This document shows, in pieces, positions 20,686-31,399 of a stretch of 64,000 bases of DNA. The translations under genes were made by a program, and so were the position numbers. The stretch is from Manihot esculenta (Eukaryota; Streptophyta; Magnoliopsida; Malpighiales; Euphorbiaceae). How positions within the stretch are numbered: the stretch's first letter is position 1; each line of letters opens with the position of its first letter. The stretch lies in the NCBI RefSeq assembly GCF_001659605.2, contig NC_035169.2:15872263-15936262 (forward strand), written 5' to 3'. The notes beneath the pieces were generated by a model. That model was not told the origin of the DNA, ran no database searches, and saw only the letters and a program-made list of their open reading frames with translations.

Positions 20686-23033
20686 TCCCCATTAACAAAG
20701 GACCTTCTAACCCTAATAGAAAGATAAAATGTTTTAAATGTTTGGGAAAAGGACATATTGCATCTCAATGTCCTAATAAAAGAGTTATGATAGCAACTGC
20801 TGATGGGGGCGTAGTGTCAGATTCTGATCATATTGATGATGAGATATATGCTAATATGACTGAATTGATTGATGCTCATAATGACTGTGATGATTCGGAT
20901 GTGTTTGTTGATAGTGTGTTGCTTGCTGAATGTGGTGAGATGCTTGTTGCTAGGCGTGCTTTGAATATCCAGGTTAAGGAAGTAAGCATAGAACAACGGG
21001 AAAACATATTTCACACTTGGTGTTTGGTTAATCGAAAAGTGTGTACTCTCATTATTGATGGGGGTAGTTGCACAAATGTGGCTAGTGTATATATGGTGGA
21101 GAAATTGGGTTTGGCTTCTATTAATCACCCTAAGCCATACAGATTGCAATGGTTGAATGATTGTGGTGAGGTTAGGGTTACACGCCAAGTGCTTATACCA
21201 TTTTCTATTGGTAGGTACAAGGATGAGATCTTGTGTGATGTGGTACCTATGCAGGCAAGCTATATGTTGTTGGGTAGGCCGTGGCAATATGATAGAAAGG
21301 TGCAACATGATGGGTTCAATAACAAGTACTCCTTTACTTATGAAGGACAGAAGGTTATACTCGCTCCTTTATCACCTCAAGAGGTATATGCTGATCAAAT
21401 AAAGATGCTGGAGAGGGAGAGGGAGGCTTCGGCCTTGGCTACAAAGGGGAGTGAGAGCTTGAGTTCTGCGGTAAAAATGAGAGAAAAGTGAGTCTGAGGG
21501 TAAAGAGGCTGGAAAAGAATCAAGACCAATAAATGGCCCATTGGTGAGAGAAAAGATGCAAGAGGGGAAGGCAAAACAGACATTTTATGTGAGAGCGAGA
21601 GAGGCTAAGAGTGCTATATCTTTAGGGCAGCCTATGTTGCTTATAAGATATAAGGAGATTTTATTTGCTGACACTGATATTAACCTTTCATCTTTGCCTT
21701 CTAGTTTTAAGTCTATGATGCAGGAATTCACTGATGTCTTTCCAGATGAGCTACCTAGTGGATTGCCACCGTTGAGGGAAATTGAGCATCAAATAGATTT
21801 CATACCTGGTTCTAGCATTCCAAATAGACCAGCTAACCGAAGCAATCCAATGGAAACAAAGGAAATGCAAAGGCAAATTGACGAGCTTATGGAGAAGGGA
21901 TTGGTGAGAGAAAGTTTAAGTCCATGTGCTGTTCCTGTGCTGCTTGTTCCAAAGAAGGATGTCACTTGGCGAATGTGTGTTGATTGTAGAGAAGTTAACA
22001 AGATCACAGTGAAGTATAGGCATCCTATACCTCGGCTAGATGACATGTTGGATGAGCTTCACGGTGCCAGGTACTTTACAAAAATTGATCTTATGAGTGG
22101 ATATCATCAGATTAGGATAAAACTTGGTGATGAATGGAAAACTGCATTTAAGACAAAGTATGGTTTGTATGAATGGTTAGTTATGCCTTTTGGTTTGTTA
22201 AATGCACCTAGTACGTTTATAAGGCTAATGAACATTTGTTGCGTGCATACTTAGGAAAATTTGTAGTTGTTTACTTTGATGATATCTTGATCTATAGCAG
22301 GTCTCTCAACGAACATATTGAGCATGTTAGGTTGGTTCTGCAGGTTTTGAGGCGAGAGAGCTTGTATGCTAAACTTAAGAAGTGCACATTTTGTATAGAT
22401 AGACTTGTTTTCCTTGGTTTTGTTGTGACTTTACCTTTACATGAGCTTGTTAGTTTAGATGGTGCTAAAAAGGCAGAATTGGTGAAGTCCTTACATGAGA
22501 AGGCTAGGTCTAACATAGAAAAGAGGAACAAGGTGTATGCTCACAGGGCAAATAGGAGACGGAAGAAAGTGTTGTTTGTTCCTGGTGATTGGGTTTGGGT
22601 GCACTTCCGAAAGAAACGATTTCCAAATCAGAGGAAGAATAAGCTGGATGCTCGTGGTGATGGTCCATTTCAAGTCTTAGAGCAAATCAATGGCAATGCT
22701 TATAAAATAGACTTGCCAGGTGAGTATGGGGTTAGTGCTACCTTTAATGTGTCTGACTTGTCTCCTTTTGACCATGTTCCAGATTTGAGGACAAATCTTT
22801 TCGAGGAAGGAGGGAATGATACGAACCAGCAAACCCAATCACATGAGAATCAAGGAAGCAAGGATCCATTGGTGCTCCCTAGTGGACCAGTGACAAGGAG
22901 CAAAGCTAAGAAGCTTGAAGCAATAACACAAGAATTGACTGAGCTAGCCTTTGGCAATTGTCTCGTGAAGCTTGAAGACACACCTAAGTTACTCACCTTG
23001 CTTAAGGTGTGTAATGGAGATTGTGCTATCTAA
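20686..23033 (+). pseudogene. D-type gag(NC)-PR-RT-(deleted)-IN tail
   Basis: Starts just before the knuckle CFKCLGKGHIASQC. The protease motif is IIDGGSC (~21050). A 1-bp change near 21485 breaks the frame after PR; RT resumes 21541-22254, then loses frame again at ATG AAC ATT TGT (~22230) while YFDDIL is at ~22268. At ~22430 the RT end (VFLGFVV) joins in frame to the integrase C-terminal region (LPLHELVSLDG), a ~1.9-kb loss of RH and most of integrase. It reads through the purine tract into the LTR and ends at 23033 (KVCNGDCAI). Confidence 0.87.
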
Positions 23034-23262
23034 TTTATTCAGCATTGATATGATGGGCTTGCTATATTTTTATGATTTAACACTTGTTTTATTTTAGTTT
23101 TGTTTGGGCTTGTATTCTGACCATATTTTATCTTTTAAGTTTTAGAGTGTTGGGCCATGTTTTGGGCTTATGTTTTAATACTTATACGTTATTTTAATGT
23201 GTGATTGGGCTTGGACCTTAGGTGTTTAAGTCAGACCCAAAAAGAGTGTCTTAGGGTTTTAT
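22817..23262 (+). repeat. LTR-D, U3 part only
   Basis: Begins TGATACGAACC after the purine tract (gaaggagggaa). It matches LTR-D to ttagggttttat, where it joins antisense D RNase H through a shared 'ttttat'. The rest of the LTR, with TATA, R and U5, is missing. Confidence 0.88.
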
Positions 23263-24566
23263 CAAAGTTAGGTAAAGAATAGGAGCGGATAGTAACTTCC
23301 CTTTTAAGCAGTCAAAAGCATTCTGTTGCTCCTCTCCCCATTTGAACCCAACTTCCTTCTTAATAATTCCTATGAGTGGTGCTGCAATCATAGAGAAATC
23401 TCGCACAAACCTCCTGTAAAAGCTTGCAAGGCCATGAAAGCTCCTCACTCCTTTATAGCTTTCACCTTCTCTTCATCTACCTCAATTCCCTGTGCACAAC
23501 AAAACCAAGGAAAACAAGTCTATCTATACAAAATGTGTACTTCTTAAATTTAGCATACAAGCTCTCTTGCCTCAAAACCTGCAGAACCAACCTAACATGC
23601 TCAATATGTTCGTCGAGAGACCTGCTATAGATCAAGATATCATCAAAGTAAACAACTACAAATTTTCCTAAGTATGCACGCAACACATGATTCATTAGTT
23701 TCATAAACGTACTAGGTGCATTTGACAAACCAAAAGGCATAACTAACCATTCATACAAACCATACTTTGTCTTAAATGCAGTTTTCCATTCATCACCAGG
23801 TTTCATCCTAATCTGATGATATCCACTCATAAGATCAATTTTTGTAAAGTACCTGGCACCGTGAAGCTCATCCAACATGTCATCTAGCCGAGGTATATGC
23901 CTATACTTCACTGTGATCTTGTTAACTACTCTACAATCAACACACATTTGCCATGTGCCATCCTTCTTTGGAACAAGCAGCACAGGAACAGCACATGGAC
24001 TTAAACTTTCTCTCACCAATCCCTTCTCCATAAGCTCGTCAATTTGCCTTTGCATTTCCTTTGTTTCCATTGGATTGCTTCGGTAAGCTGGTCTATTTGG
24101 AATGCTACAACCAGGTATGAAATCTATCTGATGCTCAATCCCCCTCAACGGTGGCAATCCACTAGGTAGCTCATCCGGAAAGACATCAGTGAATTCCTGC
24201 ATCATAGACTTAAAACTAGAAGTCAAAGAAGAAAGGTTAATATCAGTGTCAGCAAATAAAATCTCCTTATATCTTATAAGCAACATGGGCTGCCCTAAAG
24301 ATATAGCACTCTTAGCCTCTCTCGCTCTCACATAAAATGTCTGTTTTGCCTTCCCCTCCTGCATCTTTTCTCTCACCAATGGGCCATTTATTGGTCTTGA
24401 TTCTTTTCCAGCCTCTTTACCCTCAGACTCACACTTTTCTCTCATTTTTACCGCAGAACTCAAGCTCTCACTTCCCTTTGTAGCCAAGGCCGAAGCCTCC
24501 CTCTCCCTCTCCAGCATCTTTATTTGATCAGCATATACCTCTTGAGGTGATAAAGGAGAGAGTATA
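23257..24566 (-). pseudogene. D-type pol fragment (PR end, RT, RH start), antisense
   Basis: Minus-strand frame from [13 protein letters not shown] (~24540) through RT ([20 protein letters not shown]) to the start of RH ([13 protein letters not shown]). There is a small in-frame loss at RHPIP (RHIPRL) and a deletion near 23450-23495 at the RT/RH border. A2 is inserted at 24566 (TSD GTATA); the 15 bp at 28284-28298 continue this pol sequence. Three D pol pieces in opposite orientations (20686-23033, this one, 1-3503) show repeated D insertion and rearrangement. Confidence 0.86.
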
Positions 24567-25361
24567 TGACGCGGAACCCTATGGCACAAGCCTCAAACCC
24601 ACACGCACAAGTAGATAACGGAATCCAAAGATCTGATAAACCCACCTCCTATGGCACCCCAAACTTAGAGGAGCTGAAACACCAATGATCGAAGGATTTA
24701 GATGAGAATCTGACAAACGCCACAACGAATGGTTGATAAGTTAGCCAAGATTCCTGGTGCAATTGATGAAAGCAAATCCTCACTCTCACTCAAAGCAATA
24801 CACGCCAAAGGCATGAAAGAAATTCTGAAAAGTTTGATTAAAAGCCCCTCTTACAATTGTTTCTTATCCTTATATAGTAAGGAGAAAAACAAATAAAACC
24901 CTAAGACACTCTTCTTGGGCCTGACTTAAACACATAAGACCCAAGCCCAATCACACACTAAAATAACACATAGGTATTAAAATATAAGCCCACAACATGG
25001 CCCAACTCTCTAAAACTTAAAAGATAAAATATGGCCAGAATACAAGCCCAAACAAAACTAAAATAAAACAAGTGTTTAAATAATAAAATTAGCAAGCCCA
25101 TCATAACAAAGTTGAATCTTCACAAAAGCCTTGATCTTCACTTTAGGCTTTCCTTTATGCAGTTTTAGCCCATAGGTTTGATTAGGCTCCCTCAGCCTAT
25201 GATTGCAAGTGTTGCACCAAATCTGTCCCATATGAATTAAAGCACGCAGCAAATATATATGGATTATATGAATATGATGTTGAACTACTCTTGGATCCAT
25301 TGGAATGATATAAGTTTGCTCCACACTATTGTTAGAAATTTGTCCTATTGGATCCGTATCA
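24567..25361 (-). repeat. 3' LTR of A2
   Basis: 795 bp, preceded in sense by the purine tract AAAGAAAGAGGGAA. It contains the end of the A2 ORF: a 4-bp loss relative to other A LTRs removes the usual stop after KPKVKIK and extends the protein by 17 residues. Confidence 0.93.
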
Positions 25362-26545
25362 TTCCCTCTTTCTTTAGAAAAGATTCGTCCTCGAATCTTG
25401 CTGATATTTATGTCAAGAAGGAAAGCTTTAGGCACCCATGTATCTTCAAAGACCTCCTTTTGAATAGGTGGAAATAGTATAAAACTTTCATCATAGATGT
25501 TTTCATCAACAACCTGCACATGAAGAACAAATGAACTAGACATAAAAATATTAGTCATAGAAAGATCATGTGGATGTGACCCATTCTCCTCTACAACTTC
25601 CAAAACAGTCTTATTCACCTCCTCCACCTCATCAATCATGTGCTCCCCATGTCCACCATCATTCACAACCTCTTCTATAAGCTCATTAATGGAATTTTCA
25701 AGAACAACTACATTAGATGCATGCATTACAACTTCCTCTTCAATTTGAATATCTATGGAAGTTGACATGGGAACTTTAGCCTCTTCTTTCTCCTTTTCTT
25801 TCTCCATCTTCCCTGCTTGAACTAGTCTTGATTCTTTTCCAGCCTCGTTACCCTCAAACTCACTCTTTGCTCTCATTTTTTCCATAGAACTCAAGCTCTC
25901 ACTCACCTTTGTAGCCAAGGCCGAAGCCTCCCTCTCCCTCTCCAGCATTTTTATGTGATCGGCATATACCTCTTGAGGTGATAAAGGAGCGAGTATAAGC
26001 TTCTGTCCTTCATGAGTGAAGGAGAACTTGTTATTGAGCCCATCATGTTGCACCTTTCTATCATATTGCCACGGCCTACCCAACAATATATGGCTTGCCT
26101 GCATAGGTACCACATCGCACAAGATCTCATCCTTATACCTACCAATAGAAAATTGTATAACCACCTGGCGTGTAACTCTGACCTCACCACAATCGTTCAA
26201 CCATTGCAATCTGTATGGCTTAGGGTGTTTAATAGAAGCCAAGCCCAATTTCTCCACCATATACACACTAGCCACATTTGCACAACTACCTCCATCAATA
26301 ATGACAGTACACACTTTTCCATTAACCAAACACCTAGTGTGAAATATGTTTTCCCGTTGTTTCAGGCTTTCTTCCTTAACCTGCATATTCAGAGCACGCC
26401 TAGCAACAAGCATCTCACAATGTGCAGCAAGCAACACATTATTAACAAACACATCCGAATCATTACAGTCATTATTGCAATTATGAGTTCTTTGTGGTAT
26501 TCTTGTAGAAGTGGACGCTGGTGAGACATTCTGATCTTTACTCAT
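25076..26545 (-). CDS. A2 ORF: protease plus acidic region, reading into 3' LTR
   Basis: 489 residues if started at ATG 26543-26545 (MSKDQNVSPAS), which matches the start of the plus-strand copies; an upstream in-frame ATG (26623) would add 26 leader-encoded residues. Seen in order: a short N-terminus without capsid or knuckle; the retropepsin-like region with IIDGGSCAN and [11 protein letters not shown]; a charged linker; then an acidic segment unlike any part of D (examples: INELIEEVVNDGGHGEHMID, MTNIFMSSSFVL, DESFILFPPIQKEVFEDT); then KIRGRIFSKE at the purine tract; then an LTR-encoded tail with [19 protein letters not shown] and a Lys-rich end. The function of the acidic region is unknown. 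The frame is uninterrupted. Packaging and integration would need a partner such as D. Confidence 0.85.
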   Translation of the reverse strand: MSKDQNVSPASTSTRIPQRTHNCNNDCNDSDVFVNNVLLAAHCEMLVARRALNMQVKEESLKQRENIFHTRCLVNGKVCTVIIDGGSCANVASVYMVEKLGLASIKHPKPYRLQWLNDCGEVRVTRQVVIQFSIGRYKDEILCDVVPMQASHILLGRPWQYDRKVQHDGLNNKFSFTHEGQKLILAPLSPQEVYADHIKMLEREREASALATKVSESLSSMEKMRAKSEFEGNEAGKESRLVQAGKMEKEKEKEEAKVPMSTSIDIQIEEEVVMHASNVVVLENSINELIEEVVNDGGHGEHMIDEVEEVNKTVLEVVEENGSHPHDLSMTNIFMSSSFVLHVQVVDENIYDESFILFPPIQKEVFEDTWVPKAFLLDINISKIRGRIFSKERGNDTDPIGQISNNSVEQTYIIPMDPRVVQHHIHIIHIYLLRALIHMGQIWCNTCNHRLREPNQTYGLKLHKGKPKVKIKAFVKIQLCYDGLANFII

Positions 26546-27488
26546 CCTACCTTTAATCAACAAAGAACAAAGCGAACTAGCAAATATTGTGTTAGAAAAG
26601 AAAGAACTCAAGTGGTTGCACACTTACCACTCTTTTGCTGATTCTTCAATTGCACTTCAGAAACTAAGGTCAACCAACTAACCACAAGGTGCGTTTAATG
26701 AAACAAAAAAAAAGAAAACCTAAAGAAAGAACGAAGCGTGCAAAAACTAGAAAGAAGACACTGACAATTTGGAAAGTAACACACGAACAAGGTTTTGTGC
26801 TACTTGAAAATATCACCTAGAGTATAGACCCAAGCAAACAATACTCCAGCAATGTCAAGGAAGCAAAAGCAAGTTTAAATCAAAAAAGAAACTTTGAATT
26901 CAAATAAAAACGAACCTGGACAAAAGTTTGAAATTAATTCACTTCAAAGCAAATTAAATATGGATCTAATTAAATCTACCCAAAAAGGAAAGTATCAAAA
27001 CACTGCAAATAGAATCAGAAAAAAAAATGTAAATTTCTCTCAGATCAGAGACATGGACGAAAATTCTGGTGTTAAAAGAAGGATTTGACATCAAATCAAT
27101 TTAGATGCAATTTCCTTAAATGTGCACTTTAGGAAATAGGCAGAAATTATTTTATCTCCAAATCTGGATTCAACCAAATTCAAAATTCAAAATTGATTCC
27201 CATAAATTACAGCAATCAATTGAGATAGGTAAGGCAATATGGACGAAAAAGGAAACATACCACAATTTCGGCCAGATCAAGATAAATAAGGTAAAGGCAA
27301 TTTTTGACTTTTGATTTTTTTTTTTTTTTAGGATTTCGATTTTTTTTTTTTTTATAACTAATAATCAAGAAGGTGCCGCCATGGACACACAAGCTTTCAC
27401 CGGAAAGAACAAGGAAGAAAAGGAAAACTCAAAAACCCTAGATCCTAAGATAAATCAGAATTTACCTCACTTTGGCTCTGATACCAAC
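26546..27488 (-). other. A2 leader with primer-binding site
   Basis: About 0.94 kb between the 5' LTR and the ATG; its primer-binding site (27474-27487) is the exact TTGGTATCAGAGCC. It is collinear with the D1 leader (4895-5831), including the homopolymer tract next to the primer-binding site (27300-27352). Shared leader sequence suggests shared packaging signals. Confidence 0.85.
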
Positions 27489-28283
27489 TGACGCGGAACC
27501 CTATGGCACAAGCCTCAAACCCACACGCACAAGTAGATAACGGAATCCAAAGATCTGATAAACCCACCTCCTATGGCACCCCAAACTTAGAGGAGCTGAA
27601 ACACCAATGATCGAAGGATTTAGATGAGAATCTGACAAACGCCACAACGAATGGTTGATAAGTTAGCCAAGATTCCTGGTGCAATTGATGAAAGCAAATC
27701 CTCACTCTCACTCAAAGCAATACACGCCAAAGGCATGAAAGAAATTCTGAAAAGTTTGATTAAAAGCCCCTCTTACAATTGTTTCTTATCCTTATATAGT
27801 AAGGAGAAAAACAAATAAAACCCTAAGACACTCTTCTTGGGCCTGACTTAAACACATAAGACCCAAGTCTAATCACACACTAAAATAACACATAGGTATT
27901 AAAATATAAGCCCACAACATGGCCCAACTCTCTAAAATTTAAAAGATAAAATATGGCCAGAATACAAGCCCAAACAAAACTAAAATAAAACAAGTGTTTA
28001 AATAATAAAATTAGCAAGCCCATCATAACGAAGTTGAATCTTCACAAAAGCCTTGATCTTCACTTTAGGCTTTCCTTTATGCAGTTTTAGCCCATAGGTT
28101 TGATTAGGCTCCCTCAGCCTATGATTGCAAGTGTTGCACCAAATCTGTCCCATATGAATTAAAGCACGCAGCAAATATATATGGATTATATGAATATGAT
28201 GTTGAACTACTCTTGGATCCATTGGAATGATATAAGTTTGCTCCACACTATTGTTAGAAATTTGTCCTATTGGATCCGTATCA
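27489..28283 (-). repeat. 5' LTR of A2
   Basis: 795 bp, TG...CA, next to the primer-binding site. Compared with the 3' LTR I see differences at aagtctaatc, aaaatttaaa and cataacgaag, about four bases. Confidence 0.93.
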
Positions 28284-28298
28284 GTATAACCTTCTGTC

Positions 28299-29097
28299 TG
28301 ATACGGATCTAATAGGGCAAATTTCTAACAATTGTGTGGAGCAAACTTATGTTATTCAAACACATCTAAAAGGAGTTGAAAATCATATTCATATGATCCA
28401 TATATATTTGGGGCATGCTTCAACTCATATGGGACAGATTTGGTGCAACACTTGCAATCATAGGCTTAGGGAGCCTAATCAAACCTATGGGCTAAAACTA
28501 CACAAAGGGAAGCCTAAAGTGAAGATCAAGCAGGGTTTTGTGAAGATTCAGCTTTGTTATGATGGGCTTGCTATATTTTTATTATTTAACACTTATTTTA
28601 TTTTAGCTTTGTTTGGGCTTGTATTCTGGCCATACATTTATCTTTTAAGTTTTAGAGTGTTGAGCCATATTTTCGGCTTATGTTTTAATACTTATGTGTT
28701 ATTTTAGTGTGTGATTGGGCTTGGGCCTTAGGTGTTTAAGTCAGACCCAAGAAGAGTGTCTTAGGGTTTTATTTGTTTTTCTCCTTACTATATAAGGATA
28801 AGAAACAATTGTAAGATGCAGGTTTTAATCAAAATTTCAGAATTCTTTTCATGCCTTTGGCGTGTATTGCTTTGAGTGAGAGTGAGGATTTGCTTTCATC
28901 AATTGCACCAGGAATCTTGACTAACTTATCAACTATTCGTTGTGGCGTTTGTCAGATTCTCATCTAAATCCTTCGGTCATTGGTGTTTCAGCTTCTCTAA
29001 GTGTGGGGTGCCATAGGAGGTGGGTTTATGAAATCTTTGGATTCCATATCTACTTGTGCGTGTGAGTTTGATGCTTGTGCCATAGGGTTCCGCGTCA
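28299..29097 (+). repeat. LTR-A, complete, between a D pol scrap and an LTR-D piece
   Basis: 799 bp with both ends. Its left neighbour is 15 bp of antisense D pol and its right neighbour an internal piece of reverse LTR-D; flanks ctgtc and aatgc do not match, so it is not a clean solo LTR. The LTR-encoded frame runs through its U3. The TATA box is at 28789. Confidence 0.86.
28789..28795 (+). promoter_or_regulatory. TATA box shared by A and D LTRs
   Basis: TATATAA in ttactatataagg, present at the same place in nearly all A and D LTRs here, ~300 bp before the LTR end. It lies in the part of the LTR that A and D share, which implies a common promoter. Confidence 0.7.
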
Positions 29098-29354
29098 AAT
29101 GCTGAATAAATTAGACAGCGCTATCTCCATTACACACCTTAAGCAAGGTGAGTAGCTTAGGTGTGTCTTCAAGCTTCACGAGACATTTGCCAAAGGCAAG
29201 CTCAGTCAATTCTTGTGTTACTTGTTCTTGAATGTGTAATTTAATAGGTGCTTCAAGCTTCTTAGCTTTGCTCCTTGTCACTGGTCCACTAGGGAGCACC
29301 AATGGATCCTTGCTTCCTTGATTCTCATATGATTGGGTTTGCTAGTTCGTAGCA
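29098..29354 (-). repeat. LTR-D fragment, U3 start
   Basis: Reverse LTR-D from 'aatgctgaataaattagac' to its U3 end (here cgtagca instead of cgtatca). It carries the codons for the D tail (GPVTRSKAKKLEA) and directly abuts B RT at 29355. Confidence 0.85.
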
Positions 29355-31399
29355 CAAATGCACCTAGCATATTTATGAGATTGATGAACCATGTTTTGCG
29401 TGATTACCTAGGTAAGTTTGTGGTTGTGTATTTTGATCATATATTGATTTATAGCCGAAACATGGATGACCGCATTAGGCATGTTGAACTTGTTTTACAG
29501 AAGTTGCGTGAACATGAACTGTATGCTAATCTTAAGAAATGCACATTTTGTACTGATAGTGTCATATTCCTAGGATTTATTATTAGTTCACGTGGAGTTG
29601 AGGTAGATACTGAAAAGGTTAAGGCTATCCAAGAATGGCCTACACCTAAGAATGCTAATGAGGTGAGATCCTTTCATGGATTAGCAAGCTTCTATAGGAG
29701 CTTTGTTAGAGATTTTATCACTATTGCTGGACCTCTAAATGAGATCGTTAAAAAGGCTGTAGGATTTAAATGGGGTAAAAAACAGGAACTTGCATTTAAC
29801 ACATTAAAAGAAAAACCTACTACTGCTCCTGTTTTAAGGTTACCTGATGTTTCTAAAACCTTTGAAATCGAATGTGATTAAATACCGACCATCAGTCTCT
29901 CAAAAACTTGAAGGGACAAGGTAAGTTGAACAAGCGACATGGTAAGTGGGTTGAGTATCTCGAAATTTTTCCTTACGTGATTAAATACAAGCAAGGTAAA
30001 GAGAATGTGGTTGCCGATGCATTATCTAGACGTTATGCATTGACTTCCATACTTAGTTCTAAGTTGTTAGGATTTGAGCATTTGAAAGATATGTATGAGA
30101 ATGATACTAATTTTTCTGATGTATTTAAGGCATGTGAACATAGGGCATTTAAAAAGTTTTATTTGCATGATGGGTTTCTTTTTAGGGGGAAACAAATATG
30201 CGTACCTAATTGTTCAGTGCGTGAGTTGCTTGTTAGAGAATCACATTCAGGAGGATTAATGGGACATTTTGGTGTGCAAAAGACTTTAGACATGTTGAAT
30301 GAACACTTTTATTGGCCTAACATGCGAAAATATGTATAGAAAATTTGTGCTCAATGCTTTGCATGTAAACAAGCTAAATCTAAGTCCTTGCCACATGGGT
30401 TGTACACTCCTTTGCCTGTACCTACTGAACCTTGGACTGATATTTCTATGGATTTTATGATAGGTTTACCTAAGACAAAACGTGGTAGAGATTCAGTGTT
30501 TGTTGTTGTAGATCGCTTTAGTAAGATGGCACATTTTATTCCATGCCATAAAACTGATAATGCAACAAACATAGCTGATTTGTTTTTCAGGGAAGTAGTC
30601 CGTTTGCATGGTATACCTAGGACTATTGTTTCTGATAGAGATTCTAACTTCCTTAGTGATACGGATCCAATAGGGCAAATTTCTAACAATGGTGTGGAGC
30701 AAACTTATGTCATTCAAATGGATCTAAAAGGAGTTCAAAATCATATTCATATGATCCATATATATTTGGGGCGTGCTTCAACTCATATGGGACAGATTTG
30801 GTGCAACACTTGCAATCATAGGCTTAGAGAGCCTAATCAAACCTATGGGCTAAAACTACACAAAGGGAAGCCTAAAGTGAAGATCAAGTAAGGTTTTTGT
30901 GAAGATTCAGCTTTGTTATGATGGGCTTGCTATGTTTTATTATTTGAACACTTATTTTATTTTAGCTTTGTTTGGGCTTGTATTCTGGCCATATTTTATC
31001 TTTTAAGTTTTAGAGTGTTGGGCCATGTTTTGGGTTTATGTTTTAATAGTTATGTGTTATTTTAGTGTGTGATTGGGCTTGGGCCTTATGTGTTTAAATC
31101 AGGCCCAAGAAGAGTGTCTTAGGGTTTTATTTGTTTTTCTCCTTACTATATAAGGATAAGAAACAATTGTAAGAGGCAGCTTTTAATCAAACTTTTCAGA
31201 ATTATTTTCATGCCTTTGGCGTGTATTGCTTTGAGTGAGAGTGAGGATTTGCTTTTATCAATTGCACCAGGAATCTTGGCTAACTTATCAACTATTCGTT
31301 GTGGCGTTTGTCAGATTCTCATCTAAATCCTTCAATCATTGGTGTTTCAGCTTCTCTAAGTGTGGGGTGCCATAGGAGGTGGGTTTATCAGATCTTTGG

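Larger units (their letters stand above)
20114..23262 (+). mobile_element. Recombinant element: B 5' end joined to D gag-pol and D LTR
   Basis: The last 112 bp of a B LTR (20114-20225), the B primer-binding site and the B leader run to about 20684, then switch to D-type gag at its nucleocapsid and continue as D PR-RT-IN tail and LTR-D (22817-23262, cut). The switch lies in a shared TTYGG. Both edges are truncated, so no TSD can be tested. Template switching between co-packaged B and D RNAs, or a later DNA rearrangement, would give this. Confidence 0.8.
24567..28283 (-). mobile_element. A2: full-length non-autonomous A element, TSD GTATA
   Basis: 3,717 bp on the minus strand: 5' LTR 27489-28283, primer-binding site 27474-27487, leader, one ORF, purine tract 25362-25382, 3' LTR 24567-25361. 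TSD GTATA at 24562-24566 and 28284-28288. The two 795-bp LTRs differ by about four bases by eye, so the insertion is young. It has no gag capsid, zinc knuckle, RT, RH or IN; the ORF keeps only a gag start, protease and an acidic region. Confidence 0.94.

Noticed and set aside
20817..21308. Long antisense ORFs across protease regions (for example 20817-21308, 26012-26524, 47876-48388)
   Set aside because: They recur only because the sense protease coding is conserved; no known domain and no start context.
24562..29102. LTR-A at 28299-29097 as a clean solo LTR
   Set aside because: Flanks ctgtc and aatgc differ and the right neighbour is an internal piece of LTR-D, so it came through a rearrangement.
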